This document shows positions 46,661 to 58,024 of a stretch of 64,000 nt of DNA, in pieces (within the stretch, counting starts at the first letter, position 1; every line of letters starts with the position of its first letter). A program made the position numbers and the translations under genes. The stretch is from the NCBI GenBank assembly GCA_014155875.1, contig JACEFZ010021800.1:62001-126000 (forward strand), in the 5' to 3' direction. Under the pieces are notes generated by a model. It was given only the letters and a program-made list of their open reading frames with translations. It had not been told where the DNA came from and ran no database searches. Source of the stretch: Cepaea nemoralis. Taxonomy: Eukaryota > Mollusca > Gastropoda > Stylommatophora > Helicidae.

Positions 46661-47879
46661 ATTGGCGACAGACAATATCGAGCAAAGACTGCTAATACTT
46701 CTGTTCCAAGGACTGGTGCTTTCACGCATCGAGTATGGCCTGGCCATCCTCACTGTCAGCCCTACACAGATTGGAAGACTTGAAAAGGTACAAAACTAAG
46801 CCATACGCATCATTTTGGGCTGCTCGAGAGACACCAGCTGTGTAGCAATGAGATACCTCCTTGACTCCTTGACAATGGAACACAGAATCAAGATCTGGAG
46901 AGCTCGTGCATACTTAAAAATAAGTGCAGATGAGCAGCACCCTCTGCATAACGCTATATTCAGAGAAAAGGGTGACAGGCTAAAGAGGGGCAAATCATGG
47001 ATGGGTCGGGCGGAAGATGTCGCCAGACAGGTCTGCAGTCTTACCAATATCAACCCCGGCAAGGAATGTGCCGGTGCCTCCAGCTTTTAAGTGCACTTTC
47101 TCCTCCTGCATTGTCACACTCGACAGACGGTGCAGAGAGCAGAACCCCGCCACTGTCAATGCAGAGGTCAACGCGCTCATCTATGAACACTCAGATAGCC
47201 CCGAAGTGCTCATCTATACAGATGGATCTGTGGTAAAGCAGCAGAGAAGTGCGTGGGCATTTACAACCCGTTCAGCGGGCCGAACCGTTCAAGAATCCAG
47301 TGGTGCCCACTCTATGACCACGAGCAGCATGACGATGGAGGTGATGGCAGTTACAGAGGCTTTCATATGGCTGGAATCACAGCATTATACCAACGTGTGT
47401 GTACTAAGTGATTCATTGAGCATGATTCAGAAGGTCGAAGCTGGATCTGTACGCAGACAGTGGACTGAGTCGCTGCGGAAATCTGTTGTCCGTAAAGTCA
47501 CCTTCATCTTCGTCCCGGGACATGCGGGAGTCGAGGGAAATGAACGAGCTGATAAACTGGCTGGCTCTGCACCCCCTGTAGATGGCAGTCCATGAATCGT
47601 GCCGATGTTATTAACGTCCTTAAAGATATGGCGAGAACAGAGGGACTTTGACGTCAGTGAATCCACCTCGCTGTCCAGGATGAAAGACTTGGGAATAAGA
47701 ATCGACACGGCCAGACGCGAGAGGTACATTGGGAAAACAAAGCGCCTCGTCAACCAACACAGAACTGGCACTATTAGCCACCGGACGCTGATGCATATGC
47801 TGGGGGGGGGGGGGGAAGGATCTGAGCACCTATGGACCTGTCCGGAGTGCAATGAAGATACCCCAACTGATAAGTGAAC
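46661..47879 (+). mobile_element. LINE fragment: RT thumb plus RNase H, copy 2
   Basis: The reading begins NIEQRLLILLFQ, then LSRIEYGLAILTVSP, a TAA stop at 46797-46799, AIRIILGC, and a frameshift near 47070. It continues through an RNase H domain with all expected motifs: IYTDGS, TTSSMTMEVMAV, LSDSLSM and FVPGHAGVEGNERADKLAG. Near 47595 another frame change precedes FDVSESTSLSRMKDLG, RERYIGKTKRLVNQHRT, GTISHRTL and WTCPECNED. A G13 tract at 47802-47814 adds glycines before the terminus. Two frame changes and one stop make it inactive. It is the most complete of the three related copies. Confidence 0.85.
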
Positions 47880-47964
47880 TGAGTGACAGAATGTGAAGTG
47901 TGTTTGAGAATGAATGAGTGACACAATGTGTGGTGTGTTGAGAATGGACTAGTGACACAATGTG

Positions 47965-47992
47965 TGGTGTGGTGGTAGTAGTAATTGTAGTT

Positions 47993-48045
<53 letters not shown>

Positions 48046-48058
48046 TGTGGTAGTAGTG
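47965..48058. repeat. (TAG)n microsatellite
   Basis: Interrupted AGT/TAG trinucleotides within the 34-bp array. Confidence 0.95.
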
Positions 48059-48697
48059 ATAGAATGTGAGGCATGTTTGAGAATGAACGAGTGACATAAT
48101 TTACGGTGTGTTGAGAATGAACTAGTGACACAATGTGTGGTGTGTTGAGAATGAACTAGTGACACAATGTGTGGTGTGCTGAGAATGGACTAGTGACACA
48201 ATGTGTGGTGTGCTGAGAATGGACTAGTGACACAATGTGTGGTGTGCTGAGAATGGACTAGTGACACAATGTGTGGTGTGCTGAGAATGGACTAGTGACA
48301 CAATGTGTGGTGTGCTGAGAATGGACTAGTGACACAATGTGTGGTGTGCTGAGAATGGACTAGTGACAATGTGTGGTGTGCTGAGAATGGACTAGTGACA
48401 CAATGTGTGGTGTGCTGAGAATGGACTAGTGACACAATGTGTGATGTGCTGAGAATGAACGCGTGATAGAATGTGAGGTGTCTTGAGAATGAACGAGTAG
48501 CAGAATAAAACGCCTGCCATGTTTACAGTACCACATGTCTGATGTTTTCCCATTCAGCAAGCTAGAAACTAACTAACAAACCGACTGCAGCTTCCTCTGC
48601 TGCTAGAAAGTTAGGCCATTAAAATGAAACATGATTGCTGTGGTTCCGGTGTTTGATTACAAAGGTGAAGGAGAACAAGAATCAAGATGTGATAGCA

Positions 48698-48980
48698 GGT
48701 CAGCATGGTGGGATGGGTAAGAACGCGTGTTCTTAAGCATCCGGTGTGCTGATACCGAGGTTGAGTCCAACCCCTACACCGGACATATGGACTAAAATGT
48801 TGACTTCTCGTCCTAGACTTGGTGACGTAAATTACAAGTACCTCTGAAGTCGGAGTGGGTTCGCCTTATGGCGAGGGACACTGTTAATAGGGAAAGCTAA
48901 TCCACACACAAAATCCAGTCCATCACTGCTATAGAAGTAGTGTGTATGGACTACGCTTGAGGTCAAAGCGAGCGAGCGCA
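48698..48980 (+). mobile_element. tRNA-derived SINE, family 1, near full length
   Basis: Same order of blocks as the copy at 9381: head CAGCATGGTGGGATGGGTAA, B-box-like GAGGTTGAGTCCAACCCC, AAAATGTTGACTTCTCG, AATTACAAGTACCTCTGAAG, GGCGAGGGACACTGTTAATA and an AAAGCGAGCGAGCGC end. This copy retains the best B-box and the complete 3' half. Confidence 0.82.
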
Positions 48981-49249
48981 AAGAAAATATGATAAATACA
49001 GTCACATGCAAAGTCAGGCGTCAGTTTATCTAGGCGCCATTTCCTTAGCCTGTGCCTGTTACCGGGCGACCTATCAGGCAGAGGGTAGAAGAAGAACAAG
49101 TCAGAGATGTACATGTTCTAGGTATTGTAGATGTCCTAGGTGTTGTCGATGCCCTGGAGAGGTATAACTCCATTTTACAACCTATCGTCTGCCAAGACGG
49201 CAAGGTGCCAGTCAAACTACGACTAGCAGACAGGAACATGAACATATTA

Positions 49250-50000
49250 CGGCAGTGATTGATCTCACTCGACATTCCGATTGCTCCAGAGCCAGAACGA
49301 GGCCTTTTCTGCTGCCTCGTAGTTTTTGTGCGAGTTCTAGCTTGTCCCTGTACGCCTAGCTGCCTAAGTACGCTGTACACGGAGTGGGGATAAGACTTAT
49401 TGCGCCTAACACTACGACAAATAGCCTGACGGTATACCTTCCTGCCTAGCGACCATGTCACTGTACTTCTCCATCTTGTATGTGTGTGCTACTCCTCCAT
49501 TCGCTTGGGATGGTCAACTCGATCAGGATTAACTGTCGAGCTGACGATGAGTGCAGTTCAATGTCAAGGGGCAAATGAAACTGCCGGATTACTACAGGAT
49601 AACCACCATGGCATTTCGATCAACGGCTATTTCCCAGTCCTGGGCGGCATCGAGGATGGGTGGTAACTCTGCAGCATAGTTTCCCTGTCTCCACGTTTCT
49701 GCGCAGCTTTGATGAAGTAAATGTGCGTCGGCCTTGTGGTGACCCCTCTGTTCGCCCGCATTCTTGCTATCTACTATGGCCGCCAGCACAGTGAATACTT
49801 TTTTGTGTGTGGCGCCATGCGAATCGACCTTGGCACTTAGACAGTACGTGCTGTACTGTCTGACTCTTCTTTTGACAGACGGGACATGCCGGGCCAGTGG
49901 ATTTACCCCACTTGACCAGCTCGGTAGCCGACGGTAGGACACCGTCAAGTGATATGACGACGAAGCTTAGGCGCAGCGGTGCCTTATATCTTTCCACGTC
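49250..50000 (-). mobile_element. Decayed LINE pol C-terminal region, antisense
   Basis: Minus-strand frames read in order: LPSATELVKWGKS and CPVCQKKSQTVQHVLSKC, then RFAWRHTQ, VFTVLAAIV, PPILDAAQDWEIAVD, LILIELTIPSEW, MEKYSDMV and LRQLGVQGQARTRT. This order (cysteine-rich CP.C....HVL..C block, W.HN/T, DW...VD, ELT.P, a final G.RG-type block) is the familiar tail of many animal non-LTR polymerases. It is spread over at least three frames, so the copy is dead. It differs from the RNase H copies and belongs to another family. Confidence 0.7.
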
Positions 50001-50160
50001 AGTTCAACATGATGTTCTTCATATTGACTACGTTTAATGTGAGTTTCTTCACACTGGCTCTGTTCAATGTCATGTTCTTCACACTGACTCTGTTCAATGT
50101 GATGTTCTTCACACTGATTCAGTTTGATGCGCATTTCTTCACAATGACAAGTCCACCGCA
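49990..50160. repeat. 31-bp tandem repeat
   Basis: Five units of ATGTTCTTCACACTGACTCT plus GTTCAATGTG, moderately diverged. Confidence 0.88.
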
Positions 50161-50214
50161 GCACTTCAAATCTACCCAGCTACACGGACATTACACGGCG
50201 AGTGAAGACATTGT

Positions 50215-50430
50215 GAAGACTCACAGCCACTCACAAGACAACTAGACAACAATTCACAAGACAACCAGATAACAATTCATAAGGCAACCACTCACAATAC
50301 AACCTGACAATTCACAAGACAACCACTCACAAGACAACCAGACAGCAATTCACAAGACAACCACTCACCAGACACCCAATAACAAGACAACCAGACAACC
50401 ACTCACAAGACAACTAGACCCACTCATAAG
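50215..50430. repeat. CACAAGACAACCAGACAAC repeat
   Basis: Degenerate units of about 18-30 bp based on ACTCACAAGACAACCAGACA. It ends just upstream of the exon-like stretch at 50477. Confidence 0.85.
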
Positions 50431-50476
50431 ACAAACTGATGAACCCAGCCAAGGCAGGATAAATGCTTTAGTCCAG

Positions 50477-50556
50477 GAAATAGTGCATGAGATGTGTGTC
50501 GAAGATGATTCCAGAACTCTCTCCCAATGTCTGACACTAAGAGACACAAATTACAG
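50477..50556 (+). CDS. Candidate internal exon of an unrecognised gene (A)
   Basis: An acceptor-like TTTAGTCCAG precedes 50477 and a consensus donor CAG/GTAA follows 50556. The frame reads EIVHEMCVEDDSRTLSQC and LTLRDTNYR, with mixed charged and hydrophobic composition unlike the surrounding repeats. The open frame extends further left (SQGRINALVQ and into the CAAGACAAC repeat), so the 5' boundary is uncertain. It would start in phase 0 and end with two bases of a codon. The protein is not recognised. Confidence 0.35.
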
Positions 50557-50627
50557 GTAAAGAAGAAGACTCACTGTGAATGATAACTGGCTGGGGGAAT
50601 CCATCATACCACTCAAATATACCCCAC

Positions 50628-50658
<31 letters not shown>

Positions 50659-50794
50659 CCAACTACACACACATGTGTATGTACCAGACTCACCACCTAC
50701 TGTCTAACAAGTCAAGGAACTCACCGATGACAGGGAATTTTTATTCATAAACATAAACACCAGAAACACAAGTTCAGTTGATCAGGCCTTGCCC

Positions 50795-50890
50795 GTGTGG
50801 GTTTGTGTGTCAGTGTGGGTTTGTGTGTCAGTGTGGGTTTGTGTGTCAGTCTGGCAGTGTGGGTTTATGTGTCAGTCTGGCAGTGTGGGT
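50795..50890. repeat. About 18-20-bp GTGTGGGTTTGTGTGTCA repeat
   Basis: Five units, some with a CTGGCA insertion. Confidence 0.88.
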
Positions 50891-51109
50891 CTATTCCAGT
50901 AATTCCAGTATCATCACCATGTGCAGGAGTTCCAGCATGTGCAGGAGTTCCACTCTCTGACTTGACTCTAGTGTTGTCACCAAGGTGACATTGTGTGGCC
51001 TGTTGGTGTGGTGTTTATGTTCAAGCACTTGTGCTTCAAACATCAGCTGCTCAGTGGGATCTGAATATGTCTGAGTCTTCTGTCAGATGTCTTCTGTCTG
51101 TCTGTAGGA

Positions 51110-51290
51110 ACACACCACAGGTGTGGCCGCACTACCACACATGTTCTTGAACTGACTGTTCCCACACACATTCTTGTGCTGTTTCCACCCATTCTTACAT
51201 TGATTGTTCCCACACATGTATTGCTGTACTGTTCCCACACATTCTTACATTGATTGTTCCCACACATGCTTGTACACAATTACATACGTG
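51110..51290. repeat. Degenerate repeat of TTCCCACACATTCTTACATT
   Basis: Diverged units that share CCCACACAT and TTGATTGTTC at irregular spacing. Confidence 0.75.
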
Positions 51291-51899
51291 ATCTTGTACT
51301 GTCACACAACTGCATCATGTACACGTATTGTAGTCTGCTATGTTTGTGTTCAGCCTTGACATGTGCCTAATGTCAAGGCCCACTAATGACCCCTGACATG
51401 TCTGTTCTGCGTGGATCCAAGCTTCTGCTCGTGTTGTTTATGATGATCATCATTTGGACAATAAATAAAAAAACACAAAGGTACAGCACACGCTCCTGCC
51501 CCCGACCAGTGAAAGGTGACAGTTCTACCCGTTGGCGATCAGGAATAAGTTACTGAACAGTGACCTGCCCTTGCTTTATACAATACACACACAGACATAG
51601 ACAGGTGGCAGCACTAGCTGTCATAATATACACAAGATGAATGTTTTTTCATGAACATTTTGTTGTAAATTTAAACATTTTATGTCTTTCAAACAGCCAT
51701 TCCATACATGCTTAAGCATACCTGTGTGTGAGAATCCCAATATCTTGGGCTGCCAAATTGAGATCTGAAACCAATCTGGCAAATTCAACAAACTACTTGT
51801 AGGTTAGATAAAGAACAATACAGGATTGGCCAAATCTGCATGCCAAAATACACAATATTGGTGCTCAATATAGTAGCAGGGCTGTAGTGTCTGTAGATG
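51291..51899. other. Unique sequence, nothing recognised
   Basis: No coding or RNA feature supported. A short inverted repeat (CCTTGACAT / ATGTCAAGG, about 51354-51379) is the only structure. Confidence 0.45.
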
Positions 51900-52075
51900 G
51901 CCCGCGCTAGTGCTGTCTCCAACAGCCAAGAACTGTCAGTAGTGTCTGTAGATGGCCTGCCCTAGAGCTGTCTGTAGATGGCCTGCCCTAGAGCTGTCTG
52001 TAGATGGCCTGCCCTAGAGCTGTCTGTAGATGGCCTGCCCTAGAGCTGTCTGTAGATGGCCTGTGCTAGTGCTGT
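51900..52075. repeat. 27-bp minisatellite
   Basis: Six units of TGTCTGTAGATGGCCTGCCC plus TAGAGC. The flanking units carry longer variants with CTGTCTCCAACAG. Confidence 0.9.
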
Positions 52076-52179
52076 TCAAACAGTCAAAACTGGTCTCTCC
52101 CTGGCTCATGCACCAGATACCCAATAAATTAAACATTACAAAACACAATTGTACACAAGGCCACAGCCGAGCTCGGTGT

Positions 52180-52560
52180 CCGTGACAACACAACAACAGC
52201 AATTTGTACAATGATGGAACAAATCAAACATGGCATTCAACATGGACAGGGCTGACAAAACTTTAATCTGTTGTGGATCAGATCTGACAAACCTGGAATC
52301 AGTCAACATGGACAGGACAGACAAATCTACAATCAGCTGACACAGATCAGATCAGGTGTATCAAATCTGAAATCCATCAATATGGACTGGGTCTGACATC
52401 AATCGGCATGAACTAGGTCTGACAACCCCTAGAATAAGTCGACACAGACCAGGTCTGGAAACCCTAGAATCAGTCAACATGGACCAGGTGTGTCAAATCT
52501 GGAATCTGTCAATATGGACCGAGTCTAACATAACCTAGCACCAGTTGACAGGACCAGGTC
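52180..52560. repeat. Degenerate 35-45-bp repeat
   Basis: Diverged units share AATCAGTCAACATGGAC and CAGGTCTGACAAA. Confidence 0.75.
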
Positions 52561-52564
52561 TGAG

Positions 52565-53215
52565 AAAACTCCTTCACGTGCTGGTTGGTGAGTCTGGACA
52601 TCTGGGAACAATGATGGTCATAAAAAGAAAACTATCCTTCACGTACTGGTTGGTGAGTCTGGACATCAAGGAACAATGATGGTCATAAAAAGCATGGACA
52701 ATGTGACACCTGTTACATCACATAGAACTATCACTGCAGCCTGAATAATACATCATGGCTGTCCCACACAACAGAGCCAACATCCAGCATGATGTACAAT
52801 ACAGCTAGTTTCTAGTTCTGTGACATGTCACACAATGAGGCCTGTTTCTAACTGTGTGACATGTCACAGAACTAGATCCACCTACAGTTATGTGCATGCC
52901 AGTCACTTAAAGACATAAGCTCCAACTATCTGACATGTGACAGAACTAGATCCACCTACAGTTATGTGCATGCCAGTCACTTAAAGACATAAGCTCCAAC
53001 TATCTGACATGTCACATAACACAGCCCTTATTTAGCTCAGTGACACATCACACAAAACAGCCATCACAGTTCTGTGACATGTCACATTTAACACAACCAT
53101 TGTTTAGCCCAGTGACACACCACACAAAACAGCCATCACAGTTCTGTGACATGTCACATTTAACACAACCATTGTTTAGCCCAGTGACACACCACACAAA
53201 ACAGCCATCGTACAG
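52565..53215. repeat. Three adjacent local duplications
   Basis: A block of about 65 bp with CTGGTTGGTGAGTCTGGACA occurs twice (52571-52700). A block of about 73 bp with AGATCCACCTACAGTTATGT occurs twice (52863-53010). A block of about 72 bp with GTTCTGTGACATGTCACAT occurs two to three times (53035-53212). Each is a separate sequence family. Confidence 0.88.
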
Positions 53216-53590
53216 CTCTAGGCTATGTCACACAGCACCTCCCCCTGCCCTAGGCAGTGTACAGATGTGGAGTGTCAGGTTTGATGAAGCAAAGAATTCA
53301 GTTTATCAAAACTTGAAACACAGACAGACAGCCAGCTCCTGCAACAACTCCCCCAGATAAACACCATCGATGACTTCTGTTTTCAGCAATCAAAAACAAA
53401 ACTGCAGGCTTGGAAACATATCAACAACAACAAATAAACAAATACTACTTGTGTATGTACCAGTGCATATTTCTACCCAGACTCACAGACCTGTTTGGGC
53501 ATTATCATCAACTTCAAACAAGCAACACATTTCATTCAGCAAATATTCACAAACACTTCTAGCTCTAAGTTACATTAGTTTTCACTAAAA
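53216..53590. other. Unique sequence, nothing recognised
   Basis: No supported feature. Confidence 0.45.
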
Positions 53591-53780
53591 CAGTTGAAAG
53601 TGATATTCTCCTACACTTCTAGCTGAAAGTGATATTCTCCTACACTTCTAGCTGAAAGTGATATTTTCCTACACTTCTAGCTGAAAGTGATATTTTCCTA
53701 CACTTCTAGCTGAAAGTGATATTTTCCTACACTTCTAGCTGAAAGTGATATTCTCCTACACTTCTAGCTGAAAGTGATAT
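53591..53780. repeat. 29-bp minisatellite
   Basis: Seven units of CTACACTTCTAGCTGAAAGT plus GATATTCTC. Differences are mostly C/T at one position. Confidence 0.95.
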
Positions 53781-54169
53781 TATCATGGGGGATGAGAAAT
53801 GACACTGAGCTCCAGATGACAAGTGTATTCCATGACACCATACAATCACAGGTACATACATTTGATTCTGTCTCAAAAGGTTTCAACAAAAAAAGTTTCA
53901 CAAAAGGGGAAACAACTATCCAAGGCGGCAAATATGTCATGTTCCAAACAAAGACATACTACAAACTTATTCCCAAAATGCACTATTGTGAATGTATCAC
54001 ACAATTCGGTATCCCACGCAGACCGCAGATACTCTTGTCAGTGATGGCCTCTATTGTGAAATTCAACACAAGTGAATGATGTGTTCAGGCATTACTTCCA
54101 CAGTAGTTTCTCCACCAACTCCTTCAATATATGACCAGTGTTTCTGATTGTTGACTAGTTTTGTGTTAG
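53781..54169. other. Unique sequence with the mollusc-like motif AAAAGGGGAAACAAC
   Basis: A 101-codon open frame runs through it but has no recognisable domain. The motif near 53905 resembles a short repeat often seen in mollusc DNA, so I treat the region as non-coding. Confidence 0.4.
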
Positions 54170-55095
54170 ATAAGAGAAAGTTCATTCCCCACAAGCAACC
54201 ATGTTTACTGGCTGTGTGTTAGATCAGAGAAAGTTCATTCCTCACAAGTATCATGTTTACTGGCTGTGTGTTAGATCAGAGAAAGTTCATTCCTCACAAG
54301 TATCATGTTACTGGCTGTGTGTTAGATCAGAGAAAGTTCATTCCTCACAAGTAACAATGTTTACTGGCTGTGTGTTAGATCAAAGAAAGTTCACTCCTCA
54401 CAAGTTACCATGTTTACTGGCTGTGTGTTAGATCAGAGAAAGTTGCATTCCTCACATGTATCATGTTTACTGGCTGTGTGTTAGATCAGAGAAAGTTCAT
54501 TCCTCACAAGTTACTATGTTTACTGGCTGTGTGTTAGATCAGAGAAAAGTTCATTCCCCACAAGCAACCATGTTTACTGGCTGTGTGTTAGATCAAAGAA
54601 AGTTCATTCCTCACAAGTTACCATGTTTACTGGCTGCGTGTTAGATCAGAGAAAGTTGCATTCCTCACAAGTATCATGTTTACTGGCTGTGTGTTAGATC
54701 AGAGAAAGTTCATTGCCCACAAGTAACCATGTTTACTGGCTGTGTGTTAGATCAGAGAAAGTTCATTCCTCACAAGTATCATGTTTACTGGCTGCGTGTT
54801 AGATCAGAGAAAGTTAATTCCTCACAAGTATCGTGTTTACTGGCTGTGTGTTAGATCAGAAAAAGTTCATTCCTCACAAGTATCATGTTTACTGGCTGTG
54901 TGTTAGATCAGAGAAAGTTGCGTTCCTCACAAGTTACCATGTTTACTGGCTGTGTGTTAGATCAGAAAAAATTCATTCCTCACAAGTACTGTGTTTACTG
55001 GCTGTGTGTTCAGAGAAAGTTTCATTCCTCACAAGTTACCATGTTTACTGGCTGTGTGTTAGATCAGAGAAAGTTCATTCCCCACAAGTAACCAA
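54170..55095. repeat. 52-bp minisatellite
   Basis: About 17 units containing CATGTTTACTGGCTGTGTGT and TAGATCAGAGAAAGTTCATT. Recurrent small indels (GTTGCATTC, TATCATGTT) mark unit subclasses. Confidence 0.95.
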
Positions 55096-55187
55096 CAGAG
55101 AATCTGCGTGTGAGTACTTGCTTTCCAGTGGGTAGGATAGAGATACTGAACAACTGCTGGTGATGCCACATTTGGCGATGATGTGAA

Positions 55188-55337
55188 GTTTTACAAAATA
55201 AGAAAAACGATCCTGAACTCCCTGATCCTGAGGTAGTGAATCGAAGTCTAGCCTCCTCAGATAAGAACGAAAAACTCAGAGGAGCCATGAGCATGCTGCA
55301 CACATTACAATCTCTCAGTGTTGGAAACAGCCAATAG
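55188..55337 (+). CDS. Candidate coding stretch of an unrecognised gene (B)
   Basis: The frame reads VLQNKKNDPELPDPEVVNRS, then LASSDKNEKLRGAMSML and HTLQSLSVGNSQ, to TAG. After this stop the same frame stays open for 38 more codons (EDTAQAEFTLKGTII and so on). The composition is protein-like, unlike flanking repeats. Splice boundaries are unclear: only a weak AG at 55187-55188 precedes it and I see no good donor. It could be an exon, a decayed exon or chance. Confidence 0.25.
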   Translation, partial: VLQNKKNDPELPDPEVVNRSLASSDKNEKLRGAMSMLHTLQSLSVGNSQ

Positions 55338-55668
55338 GAGGACACTGCCCAGGCTGAATTCACCCTGAAAGGAACCATTATCATGTGTGAGTCTGGTCTA
55401 TGCACATGTAGATACTTGGAGTCTGTGCCCAGAGCTGAGATTCTCCAGTTGTGATCATAGCTGGAAACTGTAGCACTGATGGAGTGTGTAATGCACATGA
55501 ACTTTAACCGTATCCCAATATGCCATTAACTGAGTTGCCCTAGCGATGTATCACGGACACCATCCCCAACACTTGCACACAGCGCAGCCAGGTTGATCAG
55601 TGCACTAAACCACACGTGTGTTCTTGTTACCAGCACAAGAAGTCAGGTAGCCAAAGAGAATGTGGACA
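55338..55668. other. Unique sequence, possible continuation of B
   Basis: Apart from the post-stop open frame noted for B (to 55454), nothing is recognised. Confidence 0.4.
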
Positions 55669-56465
55669 AGAGGTGCCAGAGAGTGGGACATCAGAAACCC
55701 ATACACCATGATACCACAGAGAGTGGGACATCAGAAACCCATGCACCATGATACCACAGAGAGTGGGACATCAGAAACCCATGCACCATGATACCACAGA
55801 GAGTGGGACATCAGAAACCCATACACCATGATACCACAGAGAGTGGGACATCAGAAACCTGTACACCATGATACCACAGAGAGTGGGACATCAGAAACCT
55901 GTACACCATGATACCACAGAGAGTGGGACATCAGAAACCTGTACACCATGATACCACAGAGAGTGGGACATCAGAAACCTGTACACCATGATACCACAGA
56001 GAGTGGGACATCAGAAACCTGTACACCATGATACCACAGAGAGTGGGACATCAGAAACCCATGCACCATGATACCACAGAGAGTGGGACATCAGAAACCC
56101 ATGCACCATGATACCACAGAGAGTGGGACATCAGAAACCCATACACCATGATACCACAGAGAGTGGGACATCAGAAACCTGTACACCATGATACCACAGA
56201 GAGTGGAACATCAGAAACCCATGCACCATGATACCACAGAGAGTGGGGCATCAGAAACCCATACACCATGATACCACAGAGAGTGGGACATCAGAAACCC
56301 ATGCATCATGATACCACAGAGAGTGGGACATCAGAAACCTGTACACCATGATACCACAGAGAGTGGAACATCAGAAACCCATGCACCATGATACCACAGA
56401 GAGTGGGACATCAGAAACCCATGCACCATGATACCACAGAGAGTGGGACACCAAATACCCAGACA
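55669..56465. repeat. 40-bp minisatellite
   Basis: Twenty units of GAGTGGGACATCAGAAACCC plus ATGCACCATGATACCACAGA. Two subclasses (CCCATGC/CCCATAC versus CCTGTAC) are grouped in blocks, showing multi-unit duplication. Confidence 0.97.
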
Positions 56466-56534
56466 TAACCCATGATACCACAGATATGTGTAAAGACAAT
56501 TTACTCTTGGAAATGTGCTTTTAATATAATGGAA

Positions 56535-56795
56535 TACATCCACTATCTTGTTGTAATATATAACCACTATCTTGTTGTAATATATAACCACTATCTTGTT
56601 GTAATATATAACCACTATCTTGTTGTAATATATAACCACTATCTTGTTGTAATATATAACCACTATCTTGTTGTAATATATAACCACTATCTTGTTGTAA
56701 TATATAACCACTATCTTGTTGTAATATATAACCACTATCTTGTTGTAATATATAACCACTATCTTGTTGTAATATATAACCACTATCTTGTTGAA
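56535..56795. repeat. 24-bp minisatellite
   Basis: Eleven units of AACCACTATCTTGTTGTAAT plus ATAT, nearly perfect. The unit is eight codons long and open on both strands. Confidence 0.97.
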
Positions 56796-57604
56796 CTATC
56801 CTGGTGGAATATGTCCAATCTCATACTGGAATTAGCCTGCCGTTTAGAACATGCAAAGCAATACACAAAATATTACATGTGTAAGTAAATGAACAAGATA
56901 TGTAAGCACATAATGACTGTACAAGTAACAAACAGGATATATATATATACATACACGTGTGTGTACACATATATATGTACGTACGCACAAGATGATTAAA
57001 AGAACTAGAAATACACAATATGTACAGATTATACATACGCACAAGGTTATGAAGAATCTAAGAATATAAGATGTACACACAGTTCTTACACACCAGATAA
57101 TAATGTACACATAGCATTTACACAAACAATGCATACACATCGGACAATGAAGGATAATAAACATAGAACAGACACAAGATGAGAATGTGCATAAAGCATC
57201 TAATAATGTACATACAGCATTTACAAACACAGTACGTACAGGCAAGATGATAACGTACACCGCCTTTAAACACACACACAAGATCATTTTGTCTAAGAAT
57301 GCAAAGTATACACCCATGAAATAAGCTGGAAAGATGGGGGAAAGTATGAAAAAAAGACAGAAGTGGGTATATATGCGAAGGAAGCCATAAAGATGTAAAT
57401 ATATATTTATGCAAAGAAGCCAGAAAGATATGAAAACACATGAAAAGAAGCCAGAAAGATATGAAAACACAAGAAAAGAAGCCAGAAACATGTGAAATAA
57501 GCCAGAAAGATGTGAATATATATGTGAAAGAAGCCAAAGATGTGGGAGGAAAAAACAGCACATGACATCAATAACATTAATTCAGGTAGCACATAACATG
57601 TCCT
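56796..57604. other. A-rich sequence with short degenerate repeats
   Basis: TATATATACATACAC at about 56940 and GAAGCCAGAAAGATATGAAA units of about 31 bp at 57410-57545. A 239-codon minus-strand frame here is hydrophobic and low in complexity, mirroring the A/C-rich plus strand. I do not consider it a gene. Confidence 0.6.
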
Positions 57605-57985
57605 TATTTTGGGTCAACTATGGGAAATGACATGTTGTGTATGTGGGGTTAACTGTCGGAAATGACGTGTCCTGTATGTGGGGTTAACTGGGAAATTATA
57701 TGCCCTGTATGTGGGGTTAACTATGGGAAATGACATGCCCTGTATTTTGAGTTAACTGTGGGAAATGACATGTCCTGTATGTGGGGTTAACTGTGGGAAA
57801 TGACATGTCCTGTATTTTGGGTTAACTGTGGGAAATGACATGCCCTGTATGTGGGGTTAACTATGGAAAATGACATGTCCTGTATGTGGGGTTAACTGTG
57901 GGAAACGACATGTCATGTATTTTGGGTTAACTATGGGAAATGACATGTCCTGTATGTTGGGTTAACTGTGGGACATGCATGTGGA
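57605..57985. repeat. 35-bp minisatellite
   Basis: About 11 units of TGTATGTGGGGTTAACTGTG plus GGAAATGACATGTCC. Some units have TTTTGGG in place of GTGGGG. Confidence 0.93.
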
Positions 57986-58024
57986 TGTAAACAACACTGA
58001 ACAGACTAGGGTTATTGATTACAG

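Larger units (their letters stand above)
46530..48490. repeat. 34-36-bp minisatellite, split by a LINE insertion
   Basis: Units contain TGTGTGGTGTG and TGAGAATGGACTAGTGACAC. The left part is about 46530-46660 and the right part about 47880-48490. From 48180 the units are exact 34-bp copies (48181, 48215 and so on). The left and right flanks belong to the same family, so the LINE fragment between them is an insertion. Confidence 0.92.

Noticed and set aside
49052..49258. 68-codon plus-strand frame (DVHVLGIVDVLG and so on)
   Set aside because: Somewhat protein-like, but it lies next to the antisense LINE fragment, has no recognised relatives and no splice signals that I trust.
53774..54079. 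101-codon plus-strand frame
   Set aside because: Starts in the 29-bp array and passes through a mollusc-type short repeat motif. No domain.
55064..55498. 144-codon minus-strand frame
   Set aside because: It starts in unique sequence and runs into the 52-bp array. The composition is not protein-like, and the opposite strand gives a better candidate.
56844..57563. 239-codon minus-strand frame rich in Phe, Leu, Cys and Tyr that looks like a membrane protein
   Set aside because: The plus strand is A/C-rich and partly repetitive (31-bp units), which generates such residues on the minus strand. A second frame in the same place looks alike.
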